From the NCBI RefSeq assembly GCF_024868665.1, contig NC_079891.1, forward strand, positions 26,029,525-26,093,524: DNA of 64,000 nt, in the 5' to 3' direction. Positions 10,901 through 23,600 of this stretch are shown here, in pieces. A model generated the notes under the pieces. That model was not told where the DNA came from and made no database searches. It saw only the letters and a list, made by a program, of their open reading frames with translations. The position numbers and the translations under genes are program-made. Each line of letters opens with the position of its first letter. The first letter of the stretch is position 1. Origin of the DNA: Triplophysa rosa. Lineage: Eukaryota; Chordata; Actinopteri; Cypriniformes; Nemacheilidae.

Positions 10901-13900
10901 TATTAGACCACTAAATCAGTGTGCTGCATTTCACTCATAAATGCCTGTGGTTGTTTTGGCTGCTGTGGTTTGAGCAATCTGACATAATGGCTGTATTTTG
11001 AATGCCTCCATATCCTGTATATATGTCCTCTCTTGGGCATATAAAACAGACGGTGGTTCGCTTTAGTACACAAAATGTCCAAACATCCATTTCAATCATT
11101 ATAATGGTCACCGTCAAAGTTTCTGCTCTGCTAATGTTTTGGCTTTTTTGTTGCAGGTGACTAAGATGGTCAAGACGGTCACTACGCGAACGGTTCGACA
11201 GGTGCCGCTGGGTCCAGATGGCCTTCCTCTTCCAGAAGGTTCTTCTCCGCTGGGGAGCTACACCGACTCCATCGATCGGCGCTACATGAAAAACGGTGAC
11301 CGCTTCATCATGCCCCAGGCCACCTCCACCCTCACACGCTCCTACAACAATTACGCTGACTCCTACAGCGACACTCCGGACACTCAGTTTCGCCATTACG
11401 CGCTTCACGACGGATACGGGGACGTGACTGAGAACTATGGAAGCCTCTCTCGCGGAGTCAACTACAGGCCCTATAGGCCTTATATGGCCGCTGGAGGATA
11501 CCGACCGGAGAACAGCTACACTCTTCCTATACGGAAGGAAGATTATGGGCACGTGGCCCAGCCGCAGGTCCCCATGGGCAGTAGCACCGTGGATCTCAAT
11601 CGTTCTCAGCCCGAGCGCTTCCAGCCCGAGCCCTATGGCCTGGAGGATGACAGACGCAGCTTAGGCCAAGACGAAGAAGAGCCGTTTGACCTAGAGCCTG
11701 ATTATTCCACAGCTAACCGCCGCACGCTCCCCGGACGTACCATTCGTGAACCGCTACGTAACGGCCCACGCGTAAGGTAAGGCTGAACCGTGCCTTATTG
11801 TTTGCTTATTTGTTTAACCTCTTCTTTAAAGTCACCATAAAGTGTTTTACACAGTGTCGCAGTGATTATTATAAATGATTTATCCGTGCACACCTTTTTT
11901 TTTTTGCACTTGTAATCTTTCATCAAAAACATTAAGCAACTCTCCCCCTCTCAGCAACAACTCTTCACCACATGATGTAAGCAACAAAAAAGAGGTAGGA
12001 CTAAACTGACTGTCCAATGGCCAGGCATTTTTAGCCCTGCCCTCTAGGCCCAACTTACAACAAACCAATCAAAATAAAGCCCAGCCCTACATTTTTTCTA
12101 ATTTCAGAAGCCGTTTCACTTGGATATACGTCACGATACGGAAATAAAGTCAATCACAACTTCCATTTCATGGTGACTTTAACTTCGAATCATCTTGCTA
12201 TTCAATTGCGGGACCTTTGTTAGGACAATCAAAACCTCCATGTCCAAAAACAGTCTAAAACATCAATGCAATGAGGTTTTTCCTCCTTATTCTGACCTTA
12301 GTTTTATGTCTGGATGTGGTGCAGAGCAGCATGATAGCTATTGTCCGCTCCCAAAAGCAGAGAGATGTGTTAAATATCTCTTCTTTTTGACCAGTTGTCT
12401 TTCTTTTTGGCAGATGGATTTATTAATACTGGTTTTTTGTGAGACAGCAGATAAGAAGAGGGAGGAAGGGAGAGTCATTGTTTACAGTTTGTCCATCATT
12501 CAGACACAGGAGTCTGGAGCAACACTTTATTAATCTGAAAACCATATTCTCTTTTTCATACTCCCTTCTTTAATGTCAGTGCATTCCTCGATAACTACAG
12601 CATCTGCAGCTGACAACGTTTTGGTGTGTATTGCAGGACCATATGAAATAAAAAGCCTTGACTATGTCCACATTAGGAAACACAAACATGGAGGCAGTTA
12701 CTCACAGCACAGACCTTTCAGCCCAACAGAAATTAGCACTGATGCTAATCCCACTGTGAATGTCACAGTCTTGGATTTTCCGTCCATCATTAGCATTCTC
12801 ATTATAACAGACTTTGGCAAAAATTTGCCAATGGATGTCGAAAATTAATATGCTAATTAGAGCCTATTGCTTCGCAGTTTGGAAACCTAAAATAACTAAA
12901 CTGCCAAAATGGTGACATTCAGCAAAGAATTGGTTTGCATGGATTTAGACAGACACTGTGCATTTAGTTTGCTCTCTCTCTCTCTCTCTCTCTCTGGAGT
13001 TGTTGTTGTCAGGGTGATTTATAGTCTCTGGTGAACACTGCCAGACAAAGGGGGTGTGTTGTCTCAGCCATATATCTAATGGTTCATCTCTCCTTGGCTG
13101 ATCTTCCACGCACCTGCCACCAGTGTCACAGTAGAGTCGCCATAAGGTAATAATGTCAGCATCTCCCTGGAGACCACCGGGAACCACTCCCTTATGTGCT
13201 CATATTGAAATGGCATTAGTTTACAGCCCATACAGCCCATCCTGTTTTATATGAAAGTTAGGCATGCAACCACATACATTATTAAAAAAGTGCCACGTGC
13301 AACTTGTTTGTGCTATGAGCATTGATAATAAAACTGTGCACAATGCAAATAACAAGACCCCTGTTTTTGGCATTTCATCTGGTTTCATCAGATTTGTCTG
13401 GAAGTGAAAAATGTCGGTCTAGTAAATCCACAAGTAATTGTTGCTTATTATAAAATCGAAGTGAATGATAACTTGAATGAGTGATGTCTCAACACCATAA
13501 ACAACGCCTTCTGTGATGGTCTATGAAAGTGGTTATTTTTAGGATGATTCCGAGGCCTTCCCAAAAATATCAAATTAAATCATTCAAAAAAAGGAAATGA
13601 CAGGAATACAGAAAAGGTTGCAGCATGTTACCGTGTGGTTTTTGTCTGCAACAAACACACATACACGTTTTTGGAATGCAGAGAGCATTTGGTCCATTAT
13701 TGAGGAGTAGACGCTGTTGTAAATATCTTCAGAGCATCATGTCTAGTCAAAGTGCTTTTCACGTGTGGTGAATTCACACGTACGTCATTGACGCCAATTT
13801 AAATGCAAATCTTGACATTCCCATTGACAGTCCGCAGAGTTTAGCATGCAACTGAACTGTCTAAATAATTTCAATTTGCGAAGCCCTTATTGCATGAGAG

Positions 13901-16900
13901 TGAGAGCGAAAGAGAGACTAAAGGAAAGAAACGAAACCTGAACAATGATTATGCTAATGATGAAGCATTTGTTTAGACCTCTCGTTTCTCACCGTGAATT
14001 TTTTTCCTTGTCATATCCATTTTGAATCAGTACCTGATACCATTGCGGCATCTCTTTGATGAGTTCTTCAAGAAACTCTCTGGCTCTGTAGCCGCTCTAT
14101 GTTTCTCATTGAGTTTAGCAGTTTAGGTGAAGCAGCGGCAGGAAACTGCAGGCAGCATCTTAATTGCTGCTCTTAATCAGCGTCTGATGAGTCTGGTTTT
14201 GTGACACCATTAAAGCTTCGCTCTATTTGCTGGTGTTTAAATTAGGTTGTAAAGATTACCATTTAGTGTAAGCCAGAGATCTCAGACAATCTACATGTAA
14301 ATTTAGCTTTAAAGGGACAGGTCACCCTCGAGTTGTTTTATATCTGTATAAATTTCTTTGTTCTGATGAACACAGAGAATATATTTGGAATGATGCTTGT
14401 AACCAAACAGTTCTTGGACCCCATTGACTACCATAGTAGGAAAAGTTACAATGGTAGTCAAAAGTGCCACTGAACTGTTTGCTTTCCTACATTCTTCAAA
14501 ATATCTTCTTGTGTGTTCAACAGAACAAAGACATTTATAAATATTTTTTTCTTCTATGATAGTCAATGGTGGCCAAGAACTGTTTGGTTACAAGCATTCT
14601 TCCAAATATCTTTCTCTGTGTTCATCAGAACAAAGACATTTATACAGATTTGGAGCATTTTGAGGGTGAGTAAATGATGAGAGAACTTTTATTTTTGGGT
14701 GAACTGTTCCTTTAAGACTTTAAAAATGTTGCTTGTCCTGAGCTTGCTATTGTGGATAGGGCTGTAACATACTAAATAAAAGTTCAAATGAATGAAAACA
14801 TTAAGTGTTGACAAAAGTTGACAAAACCAAACAGATCACAACAGACCACACTTTAGACATCTGACTACTTATTCAAATATTCTCAATAAAGATTCACTAA
14901 AAAAAATAGTATGCATGTTACATCGCAGCTTTGAGAGGAATTTACGGAGAATTGGCAACAAACAGTTATTTATAACATGTTAAAGGAGAATGACTAGAAA
15001 ATATAACCGCACAAGAGGATCAAACAATCGTCGCCTTGGAATTACAGTTTAATATCTGAATATTTTTGTCAAAATTGAGTTATTTCACATAATCTTATTG
15101 TGTGACCACTTATTTACATTTTATGTTTTATGTTGTGTTCATTTTTGGATGTTTTTTAGAAAACAAAACAGCTCTATCTGTAAAATCAAATGGAATGCAA
15201 AAACTGCTCAAAATTTAGATGGAACCTTATAATTCCAAGGTGACGAAATATTAATAAAAGATGCAATTGTAATCAGTGTTTGCTTTATATTTTCACAGAA
15301 TTTTCTTTACATGGTGTATTTTATGTAAAAACAGTAAATCGCAAAAATCCTGTTTTTTTCACAGACATGGTGATACAATCACTTTTGGCAGTGACTGTAG
15401 CTCTACAATTCATATCAGAATGTATATTGTGATACTGTATTGTGCCACCGGCCACGATATATTGTTGGACAGTTTTGATCAGAAGAAACGTCTTGTTTCC
15501 TGTCAAACTTGGCTTTTTTATGGTTTTTAGCTGTTAAAGGTTTTAGAAAGGTGTTTTATAAAACTGATGACGTAACATGAGATGAATCCTGGCCTATAAA
15601 GCCAGAAATGAAACTCAGTGAGTCACTTTCTTAATTTCGCTATACATGGTCATACACACATCAAATGTTGGCTGAGCCTGTATGCCCCTATATTAGATAT
15701 TCTGGTTAATTATTTGCGTCAGAATGAGACGTGGTGGGTAGTGGTGGGCGATACTGTAAAATTTGGTATCGATCCGATACAGAGTAAATGCAGGGCCAGT
15801 ATTGCCGATATCAATACCGATACCAATACTTTTTTACTTTTAGAAGCATTCACTTGAACTTACATTTAACTCTCAATCTTTGGCTTTTTACTCCCAAAGC
15901 CCTACTGCCATACATTGCAGTGTTTTTATTCACGGCAGTAAAATAACTCCACACGATGCTCCTCTTCAAAGATATTAATACGAACAAGATTGAAGAATGA
16001 CAGCCTGTGCGCAGGCGCAGTAGATGAGGCGACCTCGAAAAAGGTGATTTTTAGCGCAATTTAAGCTTAGCAAACCAAAGTTATGGTACATGTTTAACTA
16101 TTGATCGGACATATGCTGTTTAGTTGTGCTTTTTGCCAGCAATTTTAGAAATCTCTACCTTCTGTGCGTGACGTAAATAGCTGCCCAGAGGCGTTGCAAA
16201 CATGGCCGCCGAGTGGCACGACTTCCGTAAACGGACTTTGCTCTGCTTTGCGCTTGGCGCTGCTGAGTCACGTGATGGCGGACAACCAAACACAGCAGCA
16301 CAGAGAGGAGCAACGTGTGCAAAACTAAGTGTATGGGAAAAAGGTTTTCTACAGTATATTATACAATTATTAGCTACATTAGGAAATAAATAAAATCGGT
16401 AGTAAAAACACATTAGTATCGATATTTTTATGTTAGGATCGATCCTTTTCGATACAACCTCTGTATCGATAGTATCGATACTTCAGGATCGATCCGCCCA
16501 CCCCTAGTGGTGGGACGAATTTTAATCCGTTTAACTCAAGTAGAAGTAATCTACCTTTTCTGCCAGGAATATTAGAGCAGGTTTTACTTCCCATATTGCA
16601 CCTTGCCAACAGGTCTGGCACTGGTCGTCATTCAGACATTTCAGCTAATGATTATTTCATTATTCTGACACTGACATACTCTGGTACTTGGATGGCTGCT
16701 AACTGAATGGCCTTTCTAGAGCAATAAAATCCTTTCAGATTTACCATGTGGTCAGAAACAGAAACCAGTCACTTAATTTGCATGAAATCTGTTTGTGTGT
16801 TACAATAATAAAATAAATAGGGATGGTTATAAATGGTGACAGGGCCTTGGATGTTTTAGCTGCGATCTATGAGGAAAGCGAGCTAAAGCTGTCCATCTGC

Positions 16901-17613
16901 TTGAGCAAAGTAAAAGTTTATTGTAGACAACTAAAATTACTTCTGTTTTACATCAAAATGCTTTTAAGGCCAGACAGTTCAGTGGCCCTGTGGAAAATTC
17001 CTATATGGCCAGCTAATTTCCAGTCATTAAGGTTTTATTACATGTACTTGAATGTCTCTACTGTCTCTAATTATAACACTAAAAATAACGAAGCCACAAC
17101 ATAATTGCTATATAATACCTGTATTTAGACCAGTTTGTCTCCAGGTCTTTAAAATGTCATCTTACATGTTTTCCACCTGTGTTTTTTCATTCATCCGTTC
17201 CCTCTGACTCTTTCTGTGTCCTCTGAGATCAATTCGATTATGTTCCTCTTGTACCATCATGCAGTTAACGTCCCATTTCACTGCCGTGTCATCAAACCTC
17301 AGTGCTTTTACAATGTCAGATGTATGCACTGTCACATTGCCGTGTGTTGAAACCATGGCTGCCAAGTAACAGCTTGCTGCGATGTCCTCGCTCTGTAATG
17401 TGCTCCCAAATCACCTCCAAATTTGCAGCGTGTAATTAACATAAAACTCTCATTAAAAGTGAATCCCCGCACTGCCAACATTCTCAACTGTGGCCTGTTT
17501 TGTCAAGTCGCACATCAAAATTGTGTCACTGGCTCAGATCTCTCTTGGTAATCTGATAAAAAAGTTAAATGCAACATTTTCAAATCCAATTCTCAAATCG
17601 GATGTCACGTGTG

Positions 17614-17645
<32 letters not shown>

Positions 17646-20600
17646 TGTGGGCATGTGCGTGTGTGTTTTCTACACACTAAAACCATTGGCTTTTACACTT
17701 TTTCAGATCTTTAAATTTAGCATCTAAACTCTAGAATACTCATACAGCGTACATACTCTACAGCTCATGTATTCTCCTCTTGGTTTCCGATTCTTAAATC
17801 ACGATACAATTACTGGACTTGAGAAGCAAAATGAGGAAAATATATATTATATATAAAAAATATATATAAATTACTTACATTTATGGGTCTGCTTGCTCGA
17901 GTGAGCAGCCATGTTGGAAATTTCTCTTAGCCCTTCGTTTGAAGTGAGATCCCAAAAAATCTTCATTTGAAGGGCTATCTGGCCCTTCCCCTTACCCCTA
18001 CCCCTCCAACCAAAAGAGAATTGAGACACCCCTTCACGTGAACGCGCCAAATTGTGGGGTAGGGGAAAGTGTAGGGGAAAGGGGTAGAATTGGGATAGGG
18101 CCTTACTTGCCCCCCTTTCACTCTCTCTACACTCTTAAAATGGATGTGTTAATTTTCACACATTGTTTGTGTTATCCTGTTTAACACATTAAGGGGCGGT
18201 TTCCCAGACAGGGATTATCTTAAACCAGGACTAGCCCTTAGTTAAATTAGGAAATTTAATTCGTTTTTAAAAACATACTTTACAAAAAAACCTTACTGGT
18301 GTGCATCTTAAAACAAAACAATCGCACTAATATATTTTAAGATATGTCAGTGTAGTTGTTGTCAATCAAGACACCTTTAACATTTAAATTCTGGGACTAG
18401 GCCTTAGTTTTTCAGCCTTTTTTCAATTAGAAGTCAGTACTAATCGGTCAGTACTAATCGGTCAGGTGTTGACGGAAGAGATGTGTTTTCAGCCGATTCT
18501 CAAAGATGGCTACAGAATCTGCTGATCTTGTAGCAGCGGGCAGATCATTCCACAAATGTGGAACAGATCCAGAGAAGGGACGTGAGATTGATTTTTTTCC
18601 CTTTTTGGGATGGAACTACAAGATTGTTCGTTTGCAGAGCGGGTACATAATGCCTGTTTCACACCGCACGCACAAGCAGTGCGTAAGCAGCGCGTATTTT
18701 TTTCGGCGCACATGTTAACAGATGAGAGCATTCATACCGCACGCATAAGCAGCGCGTGCTCGCAGAGCAGAAGCTCACGCTCAATTAAAGCATATGGACA
18801 CCCAGGATTGTTTTGTTGCTGAGGTCAGCGGTGTGTAGTTTTTTTCTCAGAATGTACGAAATTGTTGATTTGGCCGCTTTTAATGTTCCTGGTATCTTTC
18901 TGATGGATTTGTTGTGTTTTTGAAATCTAACTATGGTCTGTTTCACTTGCGTGGAGATTTCCCTGAACCCAGTTACGTGGGTAATTTATGAAGAAATTAT
19001 TTAGGGAAAAGCCCATACCTGTCAATAAAACAGTTTTTGATTCAACTGTCCAATTACTTTTGGTCCCTTGAAAAAGGGGAGAGCTTCATATTAAAGAGCT
19101 GTAATTCCTGAAGCCTTCAGCTAATCTGCACAGCAAAATCGCCACTTTGAGAGTGTGGATTATATATACACCGTGAGTGTTAATTTGACCTTTTTTAACA
19201 CTGGCGATTTTACTGTGTGGGTGTGAATACACTCTAAATAAAGCTGAGAGTGTGCACTTTTATATAAATATTTAATATTCAATATCCATTACAAAACTGT
19301 AACTCGAATACATTTTGATACACAGCTAAAATAAAAAAATGTGCTTCTGTCCAAATATTTATGGACCTAACTGTATATTGCATAATTGAGTGCACAGTCA
19401 AATCGCCAGTGTTAAAAAGTCAAATTAACACTCACAGTGTATATACAGTATAATCCACACTCTCAAAATGTGGATTATATATACACTGTGAGAGTTAATT
19501 TGACCTTCATGTTATTAGACATCATGTTAGATGCTTATATATTGTGTATGTGTGAGAGAAAAGCGATCGCATCACAAGTCAGTCACTCTCTCCTATGGTG
19601 AGTTAACCCTTTAGTGACTTCGTATCCTTCAAAGCACGATGGCTTTTTATTTATAACTTGTACTACGTGGATCTAAAAGAGCATGAAACAGGCAGATATA
19701 ACAAATCATAGTTATGCAATCTACTGTACTTAAAAAGCGATTGATGAAGTTCTGGAAGATATTATGCTCATTGATGTGTTTAAATAACGTAATGCGAAAT
19801 TGCATTGTTGTACTGTGGTATGCAGGCAGTGCGGTGCATGGTGCATACTGTACGCTGCCGGTGTGAAAGGACAATGGGCACACGCTGCCAACGCTCTCCC
19901 TATGCCCTGCTCCCACTCTGCCTACGCACTGCTTACGCGTGCGGTGTGAAACGGGCGTAAATCTGTATTAGCTAGTAAAGATATGTGGGTGCCGAACCAG
20001 TGGTGGTCTTGTTGGCCAACAGCATTCTTGAACTCTTAAACATAATCATTATAATAGTTAAATTATTACGTCATAAATAATGAAAAATCATAAATGATTC
20101 TTGACATTTTTTTGGAGGAACTATTTTAGATGGAATTCTTGGAAATTAAATTCCAAGAAATCTTCCTATTAAATTATAGAGCAGGTTTGTTTATTTGTTT
20201 TCTACATTTTCCTCTCGACTCTGCAATGGTGGAAACGCATACAAATACTTTCTAGGGCAGCACAGAGGCACCATAACGAAAACATGACATGCACGGAAAG
20301 TCATACCACATGCTGTACAACAGTTTTGTTAAGATTGAGTGGTCATTGAGATGATTTTGTGGGAAGTATAGTTCACCAATAATACAGAACACAGAAGGAA
20401 AGCTTTGTTGAACCCATGTCTGCGTATGAGTCGTGAGGGATTCTCCTAGCGGAAAGGCTTCTGTACAATGTTGTCCTGTATTTAGATTATTCATAGTGGG
20501 AAAGCCATCCACCGTACTTTATCCATCTGTCTCTCCCTCTCTCTGTTTGCAGTCTGTTCGATATTTGTTCTGGGCCCTGCAGGCTCTCTGTTTTCCCACC

Positions 20601-23600
20601 ATGTCGTATCTCTCTCCATCATTAATGAAAGAGAAACAGAGAACACCATTGTGCCTTGGAGACAATTAATCAATAAAATCAGCAGATTCTGTAGCCATCT
20701 TTAAGAATCGGCTGAAAACACATCTCTTCCTTCAGCACCTGATCAGTTCTGACTTCTATCTCTTTTCTACTCTTTCTATATAAAAAAATCAATCAATCAA
20801 AAACTTAGCTCTGTATACTGTGGTAGGCTATATGAGACCCGCTTTATTGCACTTATGATTTTGTTGTCCTTATGTTGTTTACATCATTTGTAAGTCGCTT
20901 TGGATAAAAGTGTCTGCTAAAAGACTAAATGTAATGTACTTTAAATGTAAATGTAAAATGGGACCATTTTCTCTTATTGTTGTCAGCTGGTTTTCTGTGA
21001 ATTCTTAACAGTGCGGTCAAAGGAACAGTTCACCCCAAGAAGAAATCCTTTCCTCATTTATTCACTTTTATGTTGTTTCAAACCTGTATGAATAACTGAA
21101 TACTTTCCTCTGTGGAGGATTGTGTGGTTGCTTTTTTCCATGCCGTTATAATGAATAAAGACTGAAGCTCTCTAGCTTTGAAGAGGCCTCAAAAGCACCA
21201 TTAAAGTATCATAAAAGGTCACGATAGCTTCATGTCAGGAACAAGACAGACATTTAAGTCGTTGAACATCGTCTGCACTTTCATTCCGAATCAGAATTCT
21301 TTTCCTCTTTCTGTAATGTTTTGGTTTCTTCTTTATTGGCTCTTCCGTTTAATTTCAGTTCATTACTGCAGGTCTTCAAAACTGTTCTCTTCAATGAACC
21401 CTAAAGCGCTTGCGCTTGCACTTAACCTTTACCGCGTTCTCTCCTGCATGTGTTAATCCCTGCAGATGACTGATTAAGTGTCTGGCTAAAACCTCTTTCT
21501 CTGCATTTCTTACAGAGGATACGAGGACCCCATAGAGGCCGAATTAATCGATGAAAGGCACCCCTACATCCACGGCATGTATCCTGCACCTCTCGCCCAA
21601 CCTGAAAGAGGCAGCTTGGCCAGTCTCGATCACATGGGCGGCCGCCGATCCCCCTCAATCGACAGCATCCGTAAGGACCCCCGCTGGAGGGACCCCGACC
21701 TTCCTGAGGTCATCGCTATGTTGGGTCATCCTATCGATCCGGTCAAGTCCAATGCAGCCGCCTACCTGCAGCACCTCTGCTACGAGAACGACAAGATAAA
21801 GAAGGATGTCAGGCAGCTCAAAGGGATCCCCGTGCTGGTGGGCTTGTTGGACCATCCTAAATCTGAGGTCCATCGCAAGGCCTGCGGAGCCCTGAGGAAT
21901 ATCTCCTTCGGCAAAGACCATGACAACAAAGTGGCCATCAAGAACTGTGATGGGATTCCCGCTCTCATTCGCCTGATGAGGAAAACCAACGACATGGAAG
22001 TTCGTGAACTCATCACAGGTATGACTGGATATATTTTCCATCTGTTCAATGCATACTGGAATTTACTGCCGTGACCATCAATATGAACTCTGTAAAAAAG
22101 ATTATATGTACAGATTTAGATCTCATGGAATGTGACATTCTATGATTTTAGTGTCAGAATGAATATCGTAACCAAAATATGTAATGTGCACGCATGGGGG
22201 AGCCTTCAATGTCCTTAGTGACAATGGCTCTGGTCGAAATTTTTTCAATACTTTGAGGGGAAATTCTGTCATCATTATTCACCCTCAAGTTGTTCAAAAC
22301 TTGTATATGACACAAGAAGATATTTTTAGAAATGCCTCAGTGGGGGACACTTTTTTGGTGAACTATTGCTTTAATCATTTTCTTTACATATAAAGATACT
22401 GTACATACACATAGAAAAAATATATATTAAAAAAATTCCACTGATTCTAGGTAAGTGTTTTATCCCGACTGGCCTGGATCTTGACCTGTGAAATGTCACT
22501 GTAAAAACAGTATGAATCTCCTCCTGGGACTCGAACTGATCTTTATGATCTTACACGTGTTTATTAGAATAGTACAACACAAAAGAGGTTCAGTCTTCGC
22601 CTAAAATGTCCTGTTGTGTTATTGGAACAGAGAATTTGTGCTATTTAGGGATTCATCAAAAATCTTTTTTATTGTAATGCGCTCATAATAAAAGTCTATA
22701 GCTCAAGGCATGGCACTCGGATAAACATTAAAATGCACTCATTTTAAAAGTATAGCCATAAGACTTGTTCTTAACACGAGACTAGAGTTATGTACTCTTG
22801 TCAAGACCGTGTTAAGACAGTAAACACTTTTTACACAAGGGTGCAAGGATACCAGAAAGGAGCGTGATGTAACTATCAGCAAATTTCTGTTTACTTAAAC
22901 TCCACCCACAGACTCTACGTCTAGAGTTTTAGTCCCACTGATAAAAATATAATTTAGACTACTTTACAGCTCAATTTACACTCTATTGCACAGAAGAATA
23001 CTAGCATCAGGTTTCTCCCTGGAGGGCCTTGTCCACAAACATTCAATTATTTTTGTTTGTTTGTGCCAATTTAGGGATGAGAAACAGAATTATTCTCTTT
23101 TATAATCGACAGCATCCCACAGGTTTTGTCGATTCCGTGTCTGTTTGGACACCGAATGTTATTTTAATAGGATTGATGAATGAATATACCGAATGAGAAA
23201 GTCTTTCTGCTAATGACATTGATTGATGGTTCTACAGATTTTTTTCACAGGCCACAGAAAAAAGTTACTGGTGTGTGTAAAATACCGGAGTAAATCTGGA
23301 GCGCCAGACAGCTTAGTGATGTATAACTGCACCGCAGCACAATGTTGCTTTCAGTCTCGGATAAAAATAGCTCTCCTTCTACAACAAGAAGGGAATAAAG
23401 TCTGTCAGCTCCAAACCAAGTCCAGGAATGGCCATATGGTTCATCTGTAAGGCCCCTATGAAAACATGGCCTTCACAGTGCTCTCTCGTATTTCAGCAGC
23501 ATGGAAAACTTGGAATGTTTTTTTACAATTTAGAGTAAATGTAGGATTTTAAAAATAGTTCTCGGTTCATCACGTGCTCTTGAAGGTACTCCATGGTTGA

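Larger units (their letters stand above)
6939..11156 (+). other. arvcf intron with nested repeats
   Basis: Intron of 4.2 kb. It carries a palindromic repeat interrupted by a SINE (7469-8123), a second SINE fragment (8203-8330) and a Tc1/mariner-like element with a TTAA-type MITE inside (9743-10534). Between them, 8331-9742 and 10535-11156 show no recognised feature. Confidence 0.7.
11777..21515 (+). other. arvcf intron, 9.7 kb, rich in mobile elements
   Basis: Contains a TTAA-type MITE (11830-12178), a CT microsatellite (12971-12994), a full foldback element (14309-14716), a hAT MITE (15739-16506), GT repeats (17606-17672), a GGGGCGGTTTCCC repeat (18193-18415), an L2-like LINE split by a Harbinger-like element (18425-20035), a second LINE tail (20676-20960) and a foldback half (21020-21125). 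12179-14308 and 16507-17600 show no recognised gene or element apart from the microsatellite. Confidence 0.7.

Noticed and set aside
10935..11552. 205-codon minus-strand open frame
   Set aside because: It is antisense to the conserved arvcf exon at 11157-11776; GC-rich coding sequence often leaves an open antisense frame. No protein similarity or splice context of its own.
14309..14566. Minus-strand frame in the foldback element
   Set aside because: Repeat-derived; the same phrases occur in non-coding form in the sister copies.
17925..18115. Possible element with cccttcccctt / aaggggtaggggaaag inverse runs
   Set aside because: Inverse similarity is mostly low-complexity C- and G-runs; no definable ends or duplication, so it was not listed as a feature.
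21655..22041. 128-codon minus-strand open frame (and 21780-22049)
   Set aside because: Shadow of the Arm-domain exon 21516-22018.
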